Shown here piece by piece: positions 9,681-18,503 of a DNA stretch of 64,000 bases. This DNA is from Orenia metallireducens (GTDB lineage: Bacteria; Bacillota; Halanaerobiia; Halobacteroidales; Halobacteroidaceae): the NCBI RefSeq assembly GCF_001693735.1, contig NZ_LWDV01000009.1:651690-715689 (forward strand), written 5' to 3'. The position numbers and the translations under genes are program-made. Every line of letters begins with the position of its first letter. The first letter of the stretch is position 1. Under the pieces are notes generated by a model, which searched no databases, was not told the DNA's origin, and saw only the letters and a program-made list of their open reading frames with translations.

Positions 9681-10910
9681 CTATTTACTAAACTCCTCTT
9701 TCCAAATTTGATAAGCTACCTCATAACTTGGAACCTGTGGATTAGCCACTAAAGCTCTTAAAATATCATCTTTATCTTGACTAATAGCAGCTTGGGTAGC
9801 TAAATTCCGGTAATTAGCTTCCTGTTGTAATAAGCTCTTAACCTGTAAAGGAATATCCCCTACCTCTAATGCTCTAATACCACTTCCGTTAACAATTGTA
9901 GCTACCTCTACTATCACTTCATCATCTATGCCAGCAATCAACCCATTATTGGCTATATTTAAAATAAACTCTTCATTCTTATCATTAACCATTGTTGCTA
10001 TTAATGGCACTATCACATCAGAATACCAGATAGCACCTCTTTGATAGATTAATTCTGGGATGGTCTCTGGACTCTCTTCTAGAGCTTTAGCTATCTCATT
10101 ACTAGTTTCAATTAACTCTTCTGCTCTTAATATATCCTTCTCTTTAGCTTGCTCTACCTCTTTGGCATGATGATAATAGTATTTTAAATAAGGTAATGGA
10201 ATTATCTCTAGATTCTCAATCCAATCTGAATCAATTCCCAACCCTAAAGAGTCCACTTTTTTAATAACTTCACTAGTCCTATTCTCACCTTTAACAGCCA
10301 GCTGTTGATACCATCCTAAGTGATTTAATCCAAAATACTCATATCTAATTTCTGCTCTATCTACATCTAACATCTTGGCAATCTTATTTAATACTCCTAC
10401 TGGTAAGTCACAAAGACTGATGACATTTACAGTCGTCTCCTGTTCTATCGCCTGTTGTACTATACTTGCTGGATTTGTTAAATTGATTAATAGAGCCTCA
10501 GGGCAATACTCTTCCATTTCCCTTGCTAACTCTAACATTACTGGTACAGTCCTTAAGGCATTGGCAAAACCTCCAGGTCCTACTGTCTCCTCTCCAATAA
10601 TATCATATTTAAGAGGAAACTCTTCATCATAAGCTCTAGCTTTCATCCCTCCTACCCTTATCTGGCTAAGAACCATTTCAGCACCCTGTAAAGCTTTTTG
10701 ACGATCTGTTGTATATGTAACCTTGAAATCATACTCTGATCTATCTATCACACTCTGACTCAACCTAGCTACCTTCTCCAACTTACTTGCAGTTCTACCA
10801 TTTAAGCAAATTTCATCAAAATCAATCTCCTCTTGATAATTGGCTATTGCATCAAACAAAAGTGGTGTATAAAGTCCACTACCACCAATTACTGTCAATT
10901 TTATCCCCAT
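9681..10910 (-). CDS. GH4 family (6-phospho-)glycosidase
   Basis: About 409 residues. N-terminal Rossmann motif TVIGGSGLYTP for NAD+, QIRVGGMKAR, EETVGPGGFANALRT, NLTNPASI, the metal-binding Cys in SLCDLPVG and His in GLNHLGWY. GH4 enzymes use NAD+ and Mn2+ in a redox-elimination mechanism, usually on sugar phosphates delivered by a PTS. The CDLP motif differs from CN(I/V)P common in 6-phospho-beta-glucosidases and approaches CDMP of the alpha enzymes, so the anomer specificity is uncertain. ATG 10910 fits the AAGGGGG site (eight-base spacing); an ATG at 10916 sits almost on it. No PTS gene adjacent. Confidence 0.9.
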   Translation of the reverse strand: MGIKLTVIGGSGLYTPLLFDAIANYQEEIDFDEICLNGRTASKLEKVARLSQSVIDRSEYDFKVTYTTDRQKALQGAEMVLSQIRVGGMKARAYDEEFPLKYDIIGEETVGPGGFANALRTVPVMLELAREMEEYCPEALLINLTNPASIVQQAIEQETTVNVISLCDLPVGVLNKIAKMLDVDRAEIRYEYFGLNHLGWYQQLAVKGENRTSEVIKKVDSLGLGIDSDWIENLEIIPLPYLKYYYHHAKEVEQAKEKDILRAEELIETSNEIAKALEESPETIPELIYQRGAIWYSDVIVPLIATMVNDKNEEFILNIANNGLIAGIDDEVIVEVATIVNGSGIRALEVGDIPLQVKSLLQQEANYRNLATQAAISQDKDDILRALVANPQVPSYEVAYQIWKEEFSK

Positions 10911-11024
10911 TGTCATTCCCCCTTATAATCTTATACTTATTATATTAAATTCTTATTAAATTTATATTCTCCTTTTATATAATCTCTTATTATTTTTAGT
11001 TATCCCCACTCCCTAGATAAATAT

Positions 11025-11056
11025 AAGTGATTAATGGATATATCTATTAATCACTT
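11025..11056. terminator. Hairpin terminator after spo0M
   Basis: AAGTGATTAATGGATA pairs with TATCTATTAATCACTT through all 16 positions (one G-T), ending just past the spo0M stop codon. Confidence 0.7.
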
Positions 11057-11060
11057 TTAT

Positions 11061-11849
11061 TTAAATATATTGTTCAATAAAGTTCTTAATTCCTTCAGCT
11101 ACATAATCTACTCCTTGTTCTAAATCCTCTTCACCAATCTCTAACAATACTTCACTCTCATCTAAATCCATCGCTTCTGCAAAAACACCTAATAAACCAT
11201 TAGCCCGACGATCTACCTCAATCCATAACTTTAATCCACCATCAACGATATTATATAATAACTCTAGCTCATCTAGAGAGTTGACAAAAGCTCCATCTTG
11301 TGGTTTCAGTTCAAGTTCTTGGACAAAAGGATGCTTCCACTTAAAGTCTGCCTCTTGATTATTAATCTCTGTAAGTACAAAACCTAATTTCTCTAACGCC
11401 TTCAAAACTATCTGCATATAAGGATGGGGAGCTACTGCTATTATATCTTTATCACCTGGATCAATAGCATTCTTAATATCTAATCCTGTATCTAACCAGA
11501 CTGGGAACTTCTCTGTTGGGATAGGGGTCTGAGCATCCAATACGAAGGAGAAGGGAATACTAAGTTCATCTCCAGGCTCAACCACCTTCTCAACAGGAAC
11601 ATCAATCACCTGCAAATTGTAGTCAGTCCTATAAGAGCTCTCTTCACCCTCCTCATCCTCTACTGTCTTCTCATACTTTGTCATCACATTGATATAGATC
11701 TTGTCAATATTCTGCTCTACATTACCACCTTTAATCTCAAAATGACCTGTTACTTCTGCACCTGCTACCAAATTCTCAGAATCTAAGACTGTATCAATCT
11801 TAGTTGCACCAATCCCTACACTAGCCATCATCTTTTTAAATAGACCCAT
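11061..11849 (-). CDS. spo0M: Sporulation-control protein Spo0M
   Basis: 262 residues from ATG 11849, which follows AGGGGTGATATTAAA; an upstream in-frame extension to 11903 lacks a ribosome site. Matches Spo0M (PF07070, arrestin-like beta fold; about 258 residues in Bacillus): MGLFKKMMASVGIGATKIDT, GGNVEQNIDKIYI, FPVWLDTGLDIKNAIDP, HPYMQIVLKALEKLGF and the acidic C-terminus. In Bacillus it affects entry into sporulation and interacts with cytoskeletal proteins. Monocistronic, with its own terminator. Confidence 0.93.
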   Translation of the reverse strand: MGLFKKMMASVGIGATKIDTVLDSENLVAGAEVTGHFEIKGGNVEQNIDKIYINVMTKYEKTVEDEEGEESSYRTDYNLQVIDVPVEKVVEPGDELSIPFSFVLDAQTPIPTEKFPVWLDTGLDIKNAIDPGDKDIIAVAPHPYMQIVLKALEKLGFVLTEINNQEADFKWKHPFVQELELKPQDGAFVNSLDELELLYNIVDGGLKLWIEVDRRANGLLGVFAEAMDLDESEVLLEIGEEDLEQGVDYVAEGIKNFIEQYI

Positions 11850-12081
11850 TTTAATATCACCCCTGCTTAAATATTTGGAAAAACTAATATTATAGTTGAA
11901 CATCCAATTTAATTTTCCTTTTTAATATAGAAATAACTTCATTGGAATATTATATATTTCTTAAATAATAATCACTCTAATTTAATAATATAGCTCCTTT
12001 AAATTTTAAAATTAGTTAAGTAGAACATTACTGAAGGTCAGCTAATTAAATTTTAATATAGAAATCATCACTTAATCGGTA

Positions 12082-12466
12082 TATTGGGATATTTTCACTT
12101 TAAGAAAGTAGACAAAATTCTTAGGTTTCAGCCCAAGACTACTTCCTACGGGGCACGCTTAAGGGCGAGTTTTACCTTCGGGGTTATAAAGCAACCCCTG
12201 CATAGCAAGTACAGCCCAGAACAAAAACTCTTCGTGGCTCTCTAGGGAATATAGAACAATTCCCTTCGCACAAAACCAGTAAAACCAGCCCACTCACTAC
12301 GCAACCAAATTATTAACTATTATCATCGATAAATTTTTTAGTTAAATTCCTGCTACCCCCTACATTCTGACTCAATTTTTGCTTCGTTCAAACAGAAATT
12401 TTTTTCGGTTTTAAAGACCTTAACGGTCAACTGTAGACTATAAAATGAAGTAAAAGTGTCGCAATA
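12082..12466. repeat. MITE-like element, long divergent copy
   Basis: Starts TATTGGGATATTTT and ends AAAAGTGTCGCAATA, matching the terminal inverted repeat TATTGCGACACTTTT of the copies at 25.4 and 34.9 kb. The inner ACAATTCCCTTCGCACAAAACCAGT parallels CAATTACTCTTCGTACACAACCAGT in those copies. About 385 bp, no ORF: a non-autonomous relic. Confidence 0.65.
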
Positions 12467-12550
12467 TCTATAAATTATATCAATTTTTTAATAGTATAAA
12501 AAGTTGTTTCTTAGAAACTATTTTAAATTTTTGTATAAAAACCATAATAA

Positions 12551-12578
12551 TTGACAATAATTTTAATGTATTTAATAA
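12551..12578 (+). promoter_or_regulatory. dps promoter
   Basis: TTGACA (12551-12556), 16-base spacer, TAATAA (12573-12578), about 22 bases before the start codon of the Dps-like gene. Confidence 0.55.
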
Positions 12579-12600
12579 ATATTTGCAGGGAGGAACTAAA

Positions 12601-13344
12601 ATGAATACAATTCAAGTTTTATCACCAACTAATAATGAGATATCAGAGGTTAAAGAGAGCATGAATAACTTTAACGGGGCTTTCAACCTTAATAAATCAG
12701 GCTTTGACCCTAACATGCCAGGTCACTCCTCAGATCATAGTATGGTCTTCCGTCAAGAGCCTAGAACTGCTAAGAAGGAGTTAGCTGGAATTGGATTGCC
12801 CCAAAATATTAGATTAGAGATAGGGCTGATGTTAGATGATCATCAGTGTGCTTTAACGATAGCCTTACATCAATATAATAAGCATCACTGGCTGACAGAG
12901 GGGGCAGAGTCTTTCTTTAGCATTCATCATATGTTAGATGAGCATATTCAAAAAACTCAAAAGCATATCGATATGATAGGAGAACGAGTTGCTAGATTAG
13001 GAGTTGTTCCTACTGCCCACCCAGTTACTCAGCATAAGCTATCTTATATTAAGCATGAGGTAGAAGGTCGCTATACTATGCGTGATTTTCTTCGCAATGA
13101 TTTAGAGAATGAATTGAAGATGCAGGAGATGATGAGAAAGACAATTACCCGTGCTCATGAAGCCCATGACTATGGTACCGCTGAGGTCTTACAAGAGGTA
13201 TTATTAGATAGAGAAGACTTTGGATACCATATCTATAGTCTACTTGAAGACGATACTTTAGTTAGAGGAATGAATCATCTATTAGATCAGCAAAATGATA
13301 TTGTTCGAAGAAATTCGATTAATTCTCAGGATAAATTTCAGTAG
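12601..13344 (+). CDS. dps: Dps-like ferritin-family protein
   Basis: 247 residues from ATG 12601 (site GGGAGGAACTAAA). After about 75 polar residues, a four-helix ferritin-like region: IALHQYNKHHWLTEGAESFF, HHMLDEHIQKTQKHIDMIGE and VARLGVVPTAHP match the Dps layout (HxxW, D/E-rich ferroxidase positions, G-x-P turn), then an extra helical pair with HEAHDYGTAEVLQEV and REDFGYHIY. Dps-type cages oxidise and store iron and protect DNA from peroxide. It is longer at both ends than classical Dps (about 150-180 residues), so it belongs to a divergent subgroup. Confidence 0.8.
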   Translation: MNTIQVLSPTNNEISEVKESMNNFNGAFNLNKSGFDPNMPGHSSDHSMVFRQEPRTAKKELAGIGLPQNIRLEIGLMLDDHQCALTIALHQYNKHHWLTEGAESFFSIHHMLDEHIQKTQKHIDMIGERVARLGVVPTAHPVTQHKLSYIKHEVEGRYTMRDFLRNDLENELKMQEMMRKTITRAHEAHDYGTAEVLQEVLLDREDFGYHIYSLLEDDTLVRGMNHLLDQQNDIVRRNSINSQDKFQ

Positions 13345-13389
13345 AAGGCAGTGATGAGTGACAGGTTTAAATTCAATAGATTAAAATAT

Positions 13390-13423
13390 AAGACAGCTAT
13401 AGGATAAATCCTATAGCTGTCTT
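13390..13423. terminator. Bidirectional terminator between dps and HDAC-like gene
   Basis: AAGACAGCTATAGGAT / ATCCTATAGCTGTCTT with a two-base centre: a 16-bp near-perfect palindrome between convergent genes, five bases from the next stop codon. Confidence 0.85.
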
Positions 13424-13427
13424 ATTA

Positions 13428-14759
13428 TCATTTAAATGATAACAACTCATCCTTCCTCTTATCCTGAAGATAAACGATCTTAAATTGTGATCTATCCTTT
13501 GCTCTTTGATACTCTTGATAACCCAAATTACAGCAATCTTCACAAAGGTTATGAGGGATAATAATAGCTCTAATCTTCCCATGTGAAGAAGGCCTAGCTA
13601 CAGAGTCTATTATCATTAGCCCTGCACAGTCAGCACAGATTTTAATCTTAACCTCTTGATTTTCTGTAATATTAGCAGTATCATAATAGATATTTCGCTT
13701 AGTAGTATAATAATCTTTAGAATTAAACTTCTTTTGGATATCAACTTTGTCTTTATTCTCCCAAGCTTTAAGTAGTTTTTCCACATCTTTTTTGATAGTA
13801 TCAGTGATCTTTGGTGATTGTTTTTTGATAGAAGGGTGATAATCAGGTTCTTTAATCTGACTATAATCTAAGCCTGCCATAGCTAAGATTATCCCCACAT
13901 TGACATAAGGGAGAGCTGCTTCAATCGAATAACCCCCCTGTAAAATAGCTAGATCAGGGTCCAACTTAGCATTTAACTCTGCATAACCCTGAGCAGAAAT
14001 ACTCATATTTGTCAAAGGATCACTATAGTGATTATCTTGACCTGCTGCATTAATTACCAAATCCGGCTTAAAATCATCAAGAATAGGTAAGATCAAATTA
14101 TCAAGGGAATATAATAGACCTTCATCGGTGGTATTAGGTGGTAGAGGTAAATTTATCGTTCTACCATAAGCACCTGGTCCACCTAAATCATCTACAAATC
14201 CTGTCCCAGGATATAAAGTTCTTCCATCTTGATGTAAAGAGATATGTAAGACATTAGGGTCATTATAATAGATATTCTGAGTTCCATCAGCATGGTGGGC
14301 ATCTGTATCAACAAAGGCAATCTTTAAATCACTACCATATCTCTGCCTTAAATGTTCAACCATGATTGCTTCATTATTAATAGTACAAAAACCTCTAGCA
14401 CCATGTACCACTTGAAAAGCATGGTGCCCTGGTGGTCTAATAATAGCAAAAGCTTTGTCTACCTCACCTTCCATCACCAACTCTCCTGCTTTAATAGCTC
14501 CTCCTGCTGAAATCAGATGGGGCATAGTCACGATATTATCTATATCTGGAACACAGATATGAGTTCTCTCTACATCTTCTTTGCTAGCAATAATAGGATT
14601 ATACTCTCTAATTCCTCCAATATCCAAAATCCCTTCTTCTAAAATCTGATCTTTTGTATATAACAATCTCTCTTCCCTTTCAGGATGAGTAGGTGAGATA
14701 GCCCAATCAAAGGCAGGAAAGAAGATCAGTCCTAGCTTCTTCTTAGCATTAATTCTCAT
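13428..14759 (-). CDS. Histone-deacetylase-family amidohydrolase with Cys-rich tail
   Basis: 443 residues. HDAC superfamily core (about 1-320): RPPGHHAFQ with the catalytic His pair, RGFCTINNEAI, DTDAHHADGTQNIYY with zinc ligands, HISLHQDGRTLYPGTG, and INAAGQDNHYSDPLTNM. Bacterial members deacetylate polyamines, acetoin-pathway proteins or unknown amides. The last about 75 residues add CADCAG and CEDCCN, a likely four-Cys zinc ribbon not part of the HDAC fold. ATG 14759 lies in the end of the upstream hydantoinase-like frame behind GGGAGGGATTTG, so the two are translationally coupled. Substrate unknown. Confidence 0.9.
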   Translation of the reverse strand: MRINAKKKLGLIFFPAFDWAISPTHPEREERLLYTKDQILEEGILDIGGIREYNPIIASKEDVERTHICVPDIDNIVTMPHLISAGGAIKAGELVMEGEVDKAFAIIRPPGHHAFQVVHGARGFCTINNEAIMVEHLRQRYGSDLKIAFVDTDAHHADGTQNIYYNDPNVLHISLHQDGRTLYPGTGFVDDLGGPGAYGRTINLPLPPNTTDEGLLYSLDNLILPILDDFKPDLVINAAGQDNHYSDPLTNMSISAQGYAELNAKLDPDLAILQGGYSIEAALPYVNVGIILAMAGLDYSQIKEPDYHPSIKKQSPKITDTIKKDVEKLLKAWENKDKVDIQKKFNSKDYYTTKRNIYYDTANITENQEVKIKICADCAGLMIIDSVARPSSHGKIRAIIIPHNLCEDCCNLGYQEYQRAKDRSQFKIVYLQDKRKDELLSFK

Positions 14760-16416
14760 CAAATCCCTCCCAATTCAATCTTTCTTTTAAGCCAGGTTTA
14801 ATTTGAGCTGTAACTTCAATAACCTGACCAATTGTACTAAAACCACGCACCAGATTAAAGGATTGAGCATTGATAATTTCAATTGGAACTTTAGTGTTGG
14901 CATTTTTCCCAAGTTCTCCCTTAACCCTCTCTTTAGCTTGATCCAAGCTGAAGTTAGTATCAACTTTACCCCTTATTTCTAACTCTGGAATATAGTAATA
15001 TCCTTGAGAAGTATCAGCATATAAGGTACATTTTTGAGTAATTTGAGCTAAGGCTGCTCCAATAGCATTAGCTACTTGTGAATCTTTAGGTAGGTGATAA
15101 TCAAGTTTTAGCTTACTAGATAACTTTTCTGCTAAAGCCTCAGCTGGTCCACCAATAATAACTAAATTATCTGGCTCTATCTGAGTAGAACTCAATAATT
15201 CATTGATAGTATAAACTGGCTGACTATTGAGTTGTTTTAAAATCTCCTCAACCTTTGAGTTTATCTTCTGACAAAATCTATCTAAAATCAATTCTGCAGT
15301 CTCCCTTAGTGGTAAGTTCAGCTCTTGAGCCAAGGGCTCTAAACTCTCTTTAGCCAGCCTTTTATCACCAATCTCACTTAACTCTAATAGTACTAGAGCA
15401 TCTGTAGGAGTAGGAGCAGGTCCTCCTAGACAAGCAGCAGGTCCCTTTCTTACTGGTCCAATCTTTATATCATTATCTACTATTTGAACTAAACTATCCC
15501 CTCCACAAGGAATCGATTGATTAAATAGTCCCCTAATTAAGGTTCTATAATTATTGATCTCTATCCCATCTGGATTAAACAAGGGAACACCCTCAATAAA
15601 TATAGAGATATCCGTCGTTGTCCCACCAATATCTAAACCAACAGTAGTACCTGTTAACTTACTTAAACTTAAAATTCCCATAATACTAGCAGCAGGACCT
15701 GAGTTAACACTCTCAATTGGAACTTTAGTAGATTCACTCAAAGGCATAGTTCCCCCATCAGCTTTTAAAATATAAATCTCTTCTTTAAGCCCCAACTCAT
15801 CTAGCCCAGCTTTTATCTCTCTAACAAACTCTTTATAATGTCCTTGAATAATGCTATTTAAATATGTAGTTGCTACACGGCGAGAATAATTTAAACTCCC
15901 TGATAATCTATGTCCTAGACTAATCTCTACTTGAGGATACTTCTCTTTAATTAAATCTTTAACTTGTAGCTCCTGTTTAGGATTGCGATTAGAGAATTTA
16001 CCACAGATTCCAATCTGCTTAACTCCTTCTTTAATTAACTCTGAAACTATAGTCTCTATTTCTTGCAAATTAAGCTTTTCAACCTCTCTACCTCTGTGAT
16101 CAATAGAGCCAGAGATAATTTTAGTATAGGGACTATAACTATAGTATGTGGGATTTAGTCCAGGTCCAGGGATTAAAATTAATCCTATTTTAGGATAATT
16201 CTCTTCACTAATCAAGTTAGTTGCTAAAGTTGTACTTAGCACAATACTATCGATTCTTTTACTATCTATATCTGCAATCAGGTTCTGGCAACTAGTTAAA
16301 ATTGTTCCAGTGAGATTATTATGATTAGTGGTAATCTTACTAGTCTTAAGTATATCTTGCTTATCAATTAAAATTCCATCAGTATGGGTTCCCCCAATAT
16401 CAATACCTAACTTCAC
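14749..16416 (-). CDS. Hydantoinase/oxoprolinase (HyuA-like) subunit
   Basis: 555 residues, GTG start after GGAGGTGACTTTAA. Hydant_A_N and Hydantoinase_A (ASKHA ATPase fold): MKLGIDIGGTHTDGILIDK at the N-terminus, SGPAASIMG, GLDIGGTTTDISIF (about 266-279), and IPCGGDS. Members hydrolyse ATP to open hydantoin or 5-oxoproline rings; full enzymes usually need a HyuB partner, absent here. It is followed by and overlaps the HDAC-like gene, suggesting both act on one cyclic or acylated amide. Specificity unknown. Confidence 0.9.
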   Translation of the reverse strand: MKLGIDIGGTHTDGILIDKQDILKTSKITTNHNNLTGTILTSCQNLIADIDSKRIDSIVLSTTLATNLISEENYPKIGLILIPGPGLNPTYYSYSPYTKIISGSIDHRGREVEKLNLQEIETIVSELIKEGVKQIGICGKFSNRNPKQELQVKDLIKEKYPQVEISLGHRLSGSLNYSRRVATTYLNSIIQGHYKEFVREIKAGLDELGLKEEIYILKADGGTMPLSESTKVPIESVNSGPAASIMGILSLSKLTGTTVGLDIGGTTTDISIFIEGVPLFNPDGIEINNYRTLIRGLFNQSIPCGGDSLVQIVDNDIKIGPVRKGPAACLGGPAPTPTDALVLLELSEIGDKRLAKESLEPLAQELNLPLRETAELILDRFCQKINSKVEEILKQLNSQPVYTINELLSSTQIEPDNLVIIGGPAEALAEKLSSKLKLDYHLPKDSQVANAIGAALAQITQKCTLYADTSQGYYYIPELEIRGKVDTNFSLDQAKERVKGELGKNANTKVPIEIINAQSFNLVRGFSTIGQVIEVTAQIKPGLKERLNWEGFDEN

Positions 16417-16445
16417 TTAAAGTCACCTCCATAATAATTTAACAA

Positions 16446-16505
16446 AGATATAATAAAAATAATGCTGATTCTAATATTAGAATCAGCATTATTTTTATTA
16501 TATCT
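16446..16505. terminator. Perfect 60-bp palindrome, operon terminator
   Basis: Thirty bases (AGATATAATAAAAATAATGC...) are mirrored exactly in the next thirty with no loop and no mismatch, centred at 16475/16476 on CTAATATTAG. It lies past the last gene of the hydrogenase operon and before the hydantoinase gene. It can form a very long terminator hairpin or a cruciform. Confidence 0.8.
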
Positions 16506-16562
16506 ATTAATCAGGATAACCTATTAACTGTAAATTTGCAAATCTTACATTAATGATATAGA

Positions 16563-17045
16563 TTATAATTCAAGATGATTATATTGATAGTAAATGTTAC
16601 AGCTTCCTTCCTCTAATACCATACAAGGACCCTTGGGATCTAATGGATTGCAGTCTTTAGCAAATAATCTACAATCAATAGGTCTTTTCTTCCCTTTTAG
16701 GATATCTTCACAGATACAAGGTGACTGCTGCTTTTTGTTTATTCTCTTAATTCTAAATTTCTGCTTAACATCAAAGCTAATATATCCCTTCTTTAATTTT
16801 AATCCACTCCCTTGTATCCGCTCTAATCTATACCAATTAATCTCATTAATCTCAAAGATATTATGAATAGTAGCTATTACCTTTAAATTCCCTTGAGCCT
16901 TGACTATACTACTATATAAATTCTTCACTTTATTAATCCCCTTTTTTATCATTTTTAACACCTTATATAAAGCCATAATAATATCAAACCTTTCATTACC
17001 AGCAATTACTGCTAGTATATTTATTAAATATAAAGCTAAAGGCAC
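16563..17045 (-). CDS. Stand-alone HypD C-terminal-domain-like protein
   Basis: 160 residues. The C-terminus PCICEDILKGKKRPIDCRLF, KDCNPLDPKGPCMV and LEEGSCNIYYQY follows the HypD [4Fe-4S] domain pattern (CxCGxxLxGxxxPxxCxxFGxxCTPxxPxGPCMVSSEGAC) with all six Cys. Upstream parts (IQGSGLKLKKGYISFDVKQKF; VIAGNERFDIIMALYKVLKM) align to the second half of HypD, but the first about 200 residues, including its CGxH site, are absent. HypD builds the Fe(CN)2CO group of [NiFe] enzymes with HypC. It is last in the hydrogenase operon, six bases from the large-subunit stop; GTG start with weak ribosome site. Either a specialised factor or a degenerate copy. Confidence 0.75.
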   Translation of the reverse strand: MPLALYLINILAVIAGNERFDIIMALYKVLKMIKKGINKVKNLYSSIVKAQGNLKVIATIHNIFEINEINWYRLERIQGSGLKLKKGYISFDVKQKFRIKRINKKQQSPCICEDILKGKKRPIDCRLFAKDCNPLDPKGPCMVLEEGSCNIYYQYNHLEL

Positions 17046-17051
17046 CTACCT

Positions 17052-18503
17052 TTAAAAAACTACCTTATCCTTAAGATTTCCTTCAACATCAAGTACATGG
17101 GTAGCACAGGACATACAAGGATCAAAGGAACGGATAATCCTACCTAAGATAGTGTATAGATCTCCAGGATAACGTAGCTTAGTTCCTACCATCGCATTTT
17201 CAACAGGTCCTAAATTCCCATAGGCATCTTTAGGCGAGAAATTCCAAACTGTGGGAGTAATAATATTATACTTAATTATCTCTTTATCACTAATTTTGGC
17301 ACTATGGAGTAAGCCTCCCCTCATAGCATCATTAGTAGCTATTACTTCATCTTTTATTGGCTTCTTGTTCTGCTTGATGGGTGCTTTATTACTAGGCTTT
17401 AATTTCAATAACCACTCCTCCATCAATTCAGTAATTAATAAGGTCTCTAAAGCTCTGGCCATAATTCTATCCATTGTAGAGATCCCGCCTTTATAGAGTC
17501 CATTAATGATTAATCTAGCCAAAGGACCAGTCTCAAACTGCTCTCCTCCATACTTGACCGTCTTAATCCAGCTGTAGGCACTCTCCTTTAAGGGCTTAGG
17601 CTCTAACTCTCCATCATAGTTATTATCGACCTCCCCTTCAAACCATGAGTTAACAATCCCTTCATTGATTAAATCAATATCTATCTCAGTTAACTGGTTA
17701 CCCTTAAGAGCTCCACCCTTCCAAAGATACTTCTCATTCCTCTCACCAAACCTCCATAGTCCAAAAGATAATAGACGACAGGGGGTTACCCCTACCTCAA
17801 AATAATCGCTATAAACTCTAGAGATTAATTTAACATCTGCTAGCATGGTTTCACTGACAAAGTAATGAACCTTAGCAAGTAGAGCTAAGGCTGTATTAAT
17901 CTTATCAATTGTTGGAGCTACAGCCACTCCTCCATGTAGAAAACTATGCTGGTGAGGAGCCTTTCCACCAAATAAGGCTAAAATCTGATGGCTTTGCTGG
18001 GCCGCCTTGATTGATTCAAAATAATTTGCTACCAATCTTTGATTATCACTAGGACTTAAACGAGCATCAAGGAGGTTCTGCCCATGAAAAGGAGGTCGAT
18101 TGGGCATCTTTACATAATCAGGGAGACTAAATAGATAAAACTGTCTAATATGATTTTGCAAAAAATCTGCTCCATACATAATATTCCTTAGGTATTGAGC
18201 ATTCTCGGAAATCCGATTTCCATATAGCTCATCTAATAGGTAGCTTCCAATAGCCCCATGAGCTAAAGAACAGATTCCACAGACCCGCTGAGTCATATAC
18301 ACAGCATCAGTGACCTTTCTACTTTTCATAATCCATTCAAAACCTCTAAACATTGTACTACTAGCATCTGCATCTATCACTTGATTTCTATCAATGGTTA
18401 CCTTGACCGATAAGATACCACTTAAGCGAGTAACAGGGCTGAAAACTATCTTCTTCCTACTCACCTTCTCCACCTCGCTGACCTCTTTTTCCAAGTTCTT
18501 CAT
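17052..18503 (-). CDS. [NiFe] hydrogenase large subunit
   Basis: About 483 residues. Both nickel-binding motifs are present: RVCGICSLAH near the N-terminus and DPCMSCATH near the end, followed by a 14-residue tail (VLDVEGNLKDKVVF) that a maturation protease would remove after His. The N-terminal motif reads SPVTRLSG where most enzymes have DPVTRIEGH; the Glu used for proton transfer is Ser here. The frame overlaps the small-subunit gene: starts possible at ATG 18503 or GTG 18464 (VSRKKIVF), the latter overlapping the small-subunit stop. Middle gene of a three-gene operon. Confidence 0.93.
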   Translation of the reverse strand: MKNLEKEVSEVEKVSRKKIVFSPVTRLSGILSVKVTIDRNQVIDADASSTMFRGFEWIMKSRKVTDAVYMTQRVCGICSLAHGAIGSYLLDELYGNRISENAQYLRNIMYGADFLQNHIRQFYLFSLPDYVKMPNRPPFHGQNLLDARLSPSDNQRLVANYFESIKAAQQSHQILALFGGKAPHQHSFLHGGVAVAPTIDKINTALALLAKVHYFVSETMLADVKLISRVYSDYFEVGVTPCRLLSFGLWRFGERNEKYLWKGGALKGNQLTEIDIDLINEGIVNSWFEGEVDNNYDGELEPKPLKESAYSWIKTVKYGGEQFETGPLARLIINGLYKGGISTMDRIMARALETLLITELMEEWLLKLKPSNKAPIKQNKKPIKDEVIATNDAMRGGLLHSAKISDKEIIKYNIITPTVWNFSPKDAYGNLGPVENAMVGTKLRYPGDLYTILGRIIRSFDPCMSCATHVLDVEGNLKDKVVF

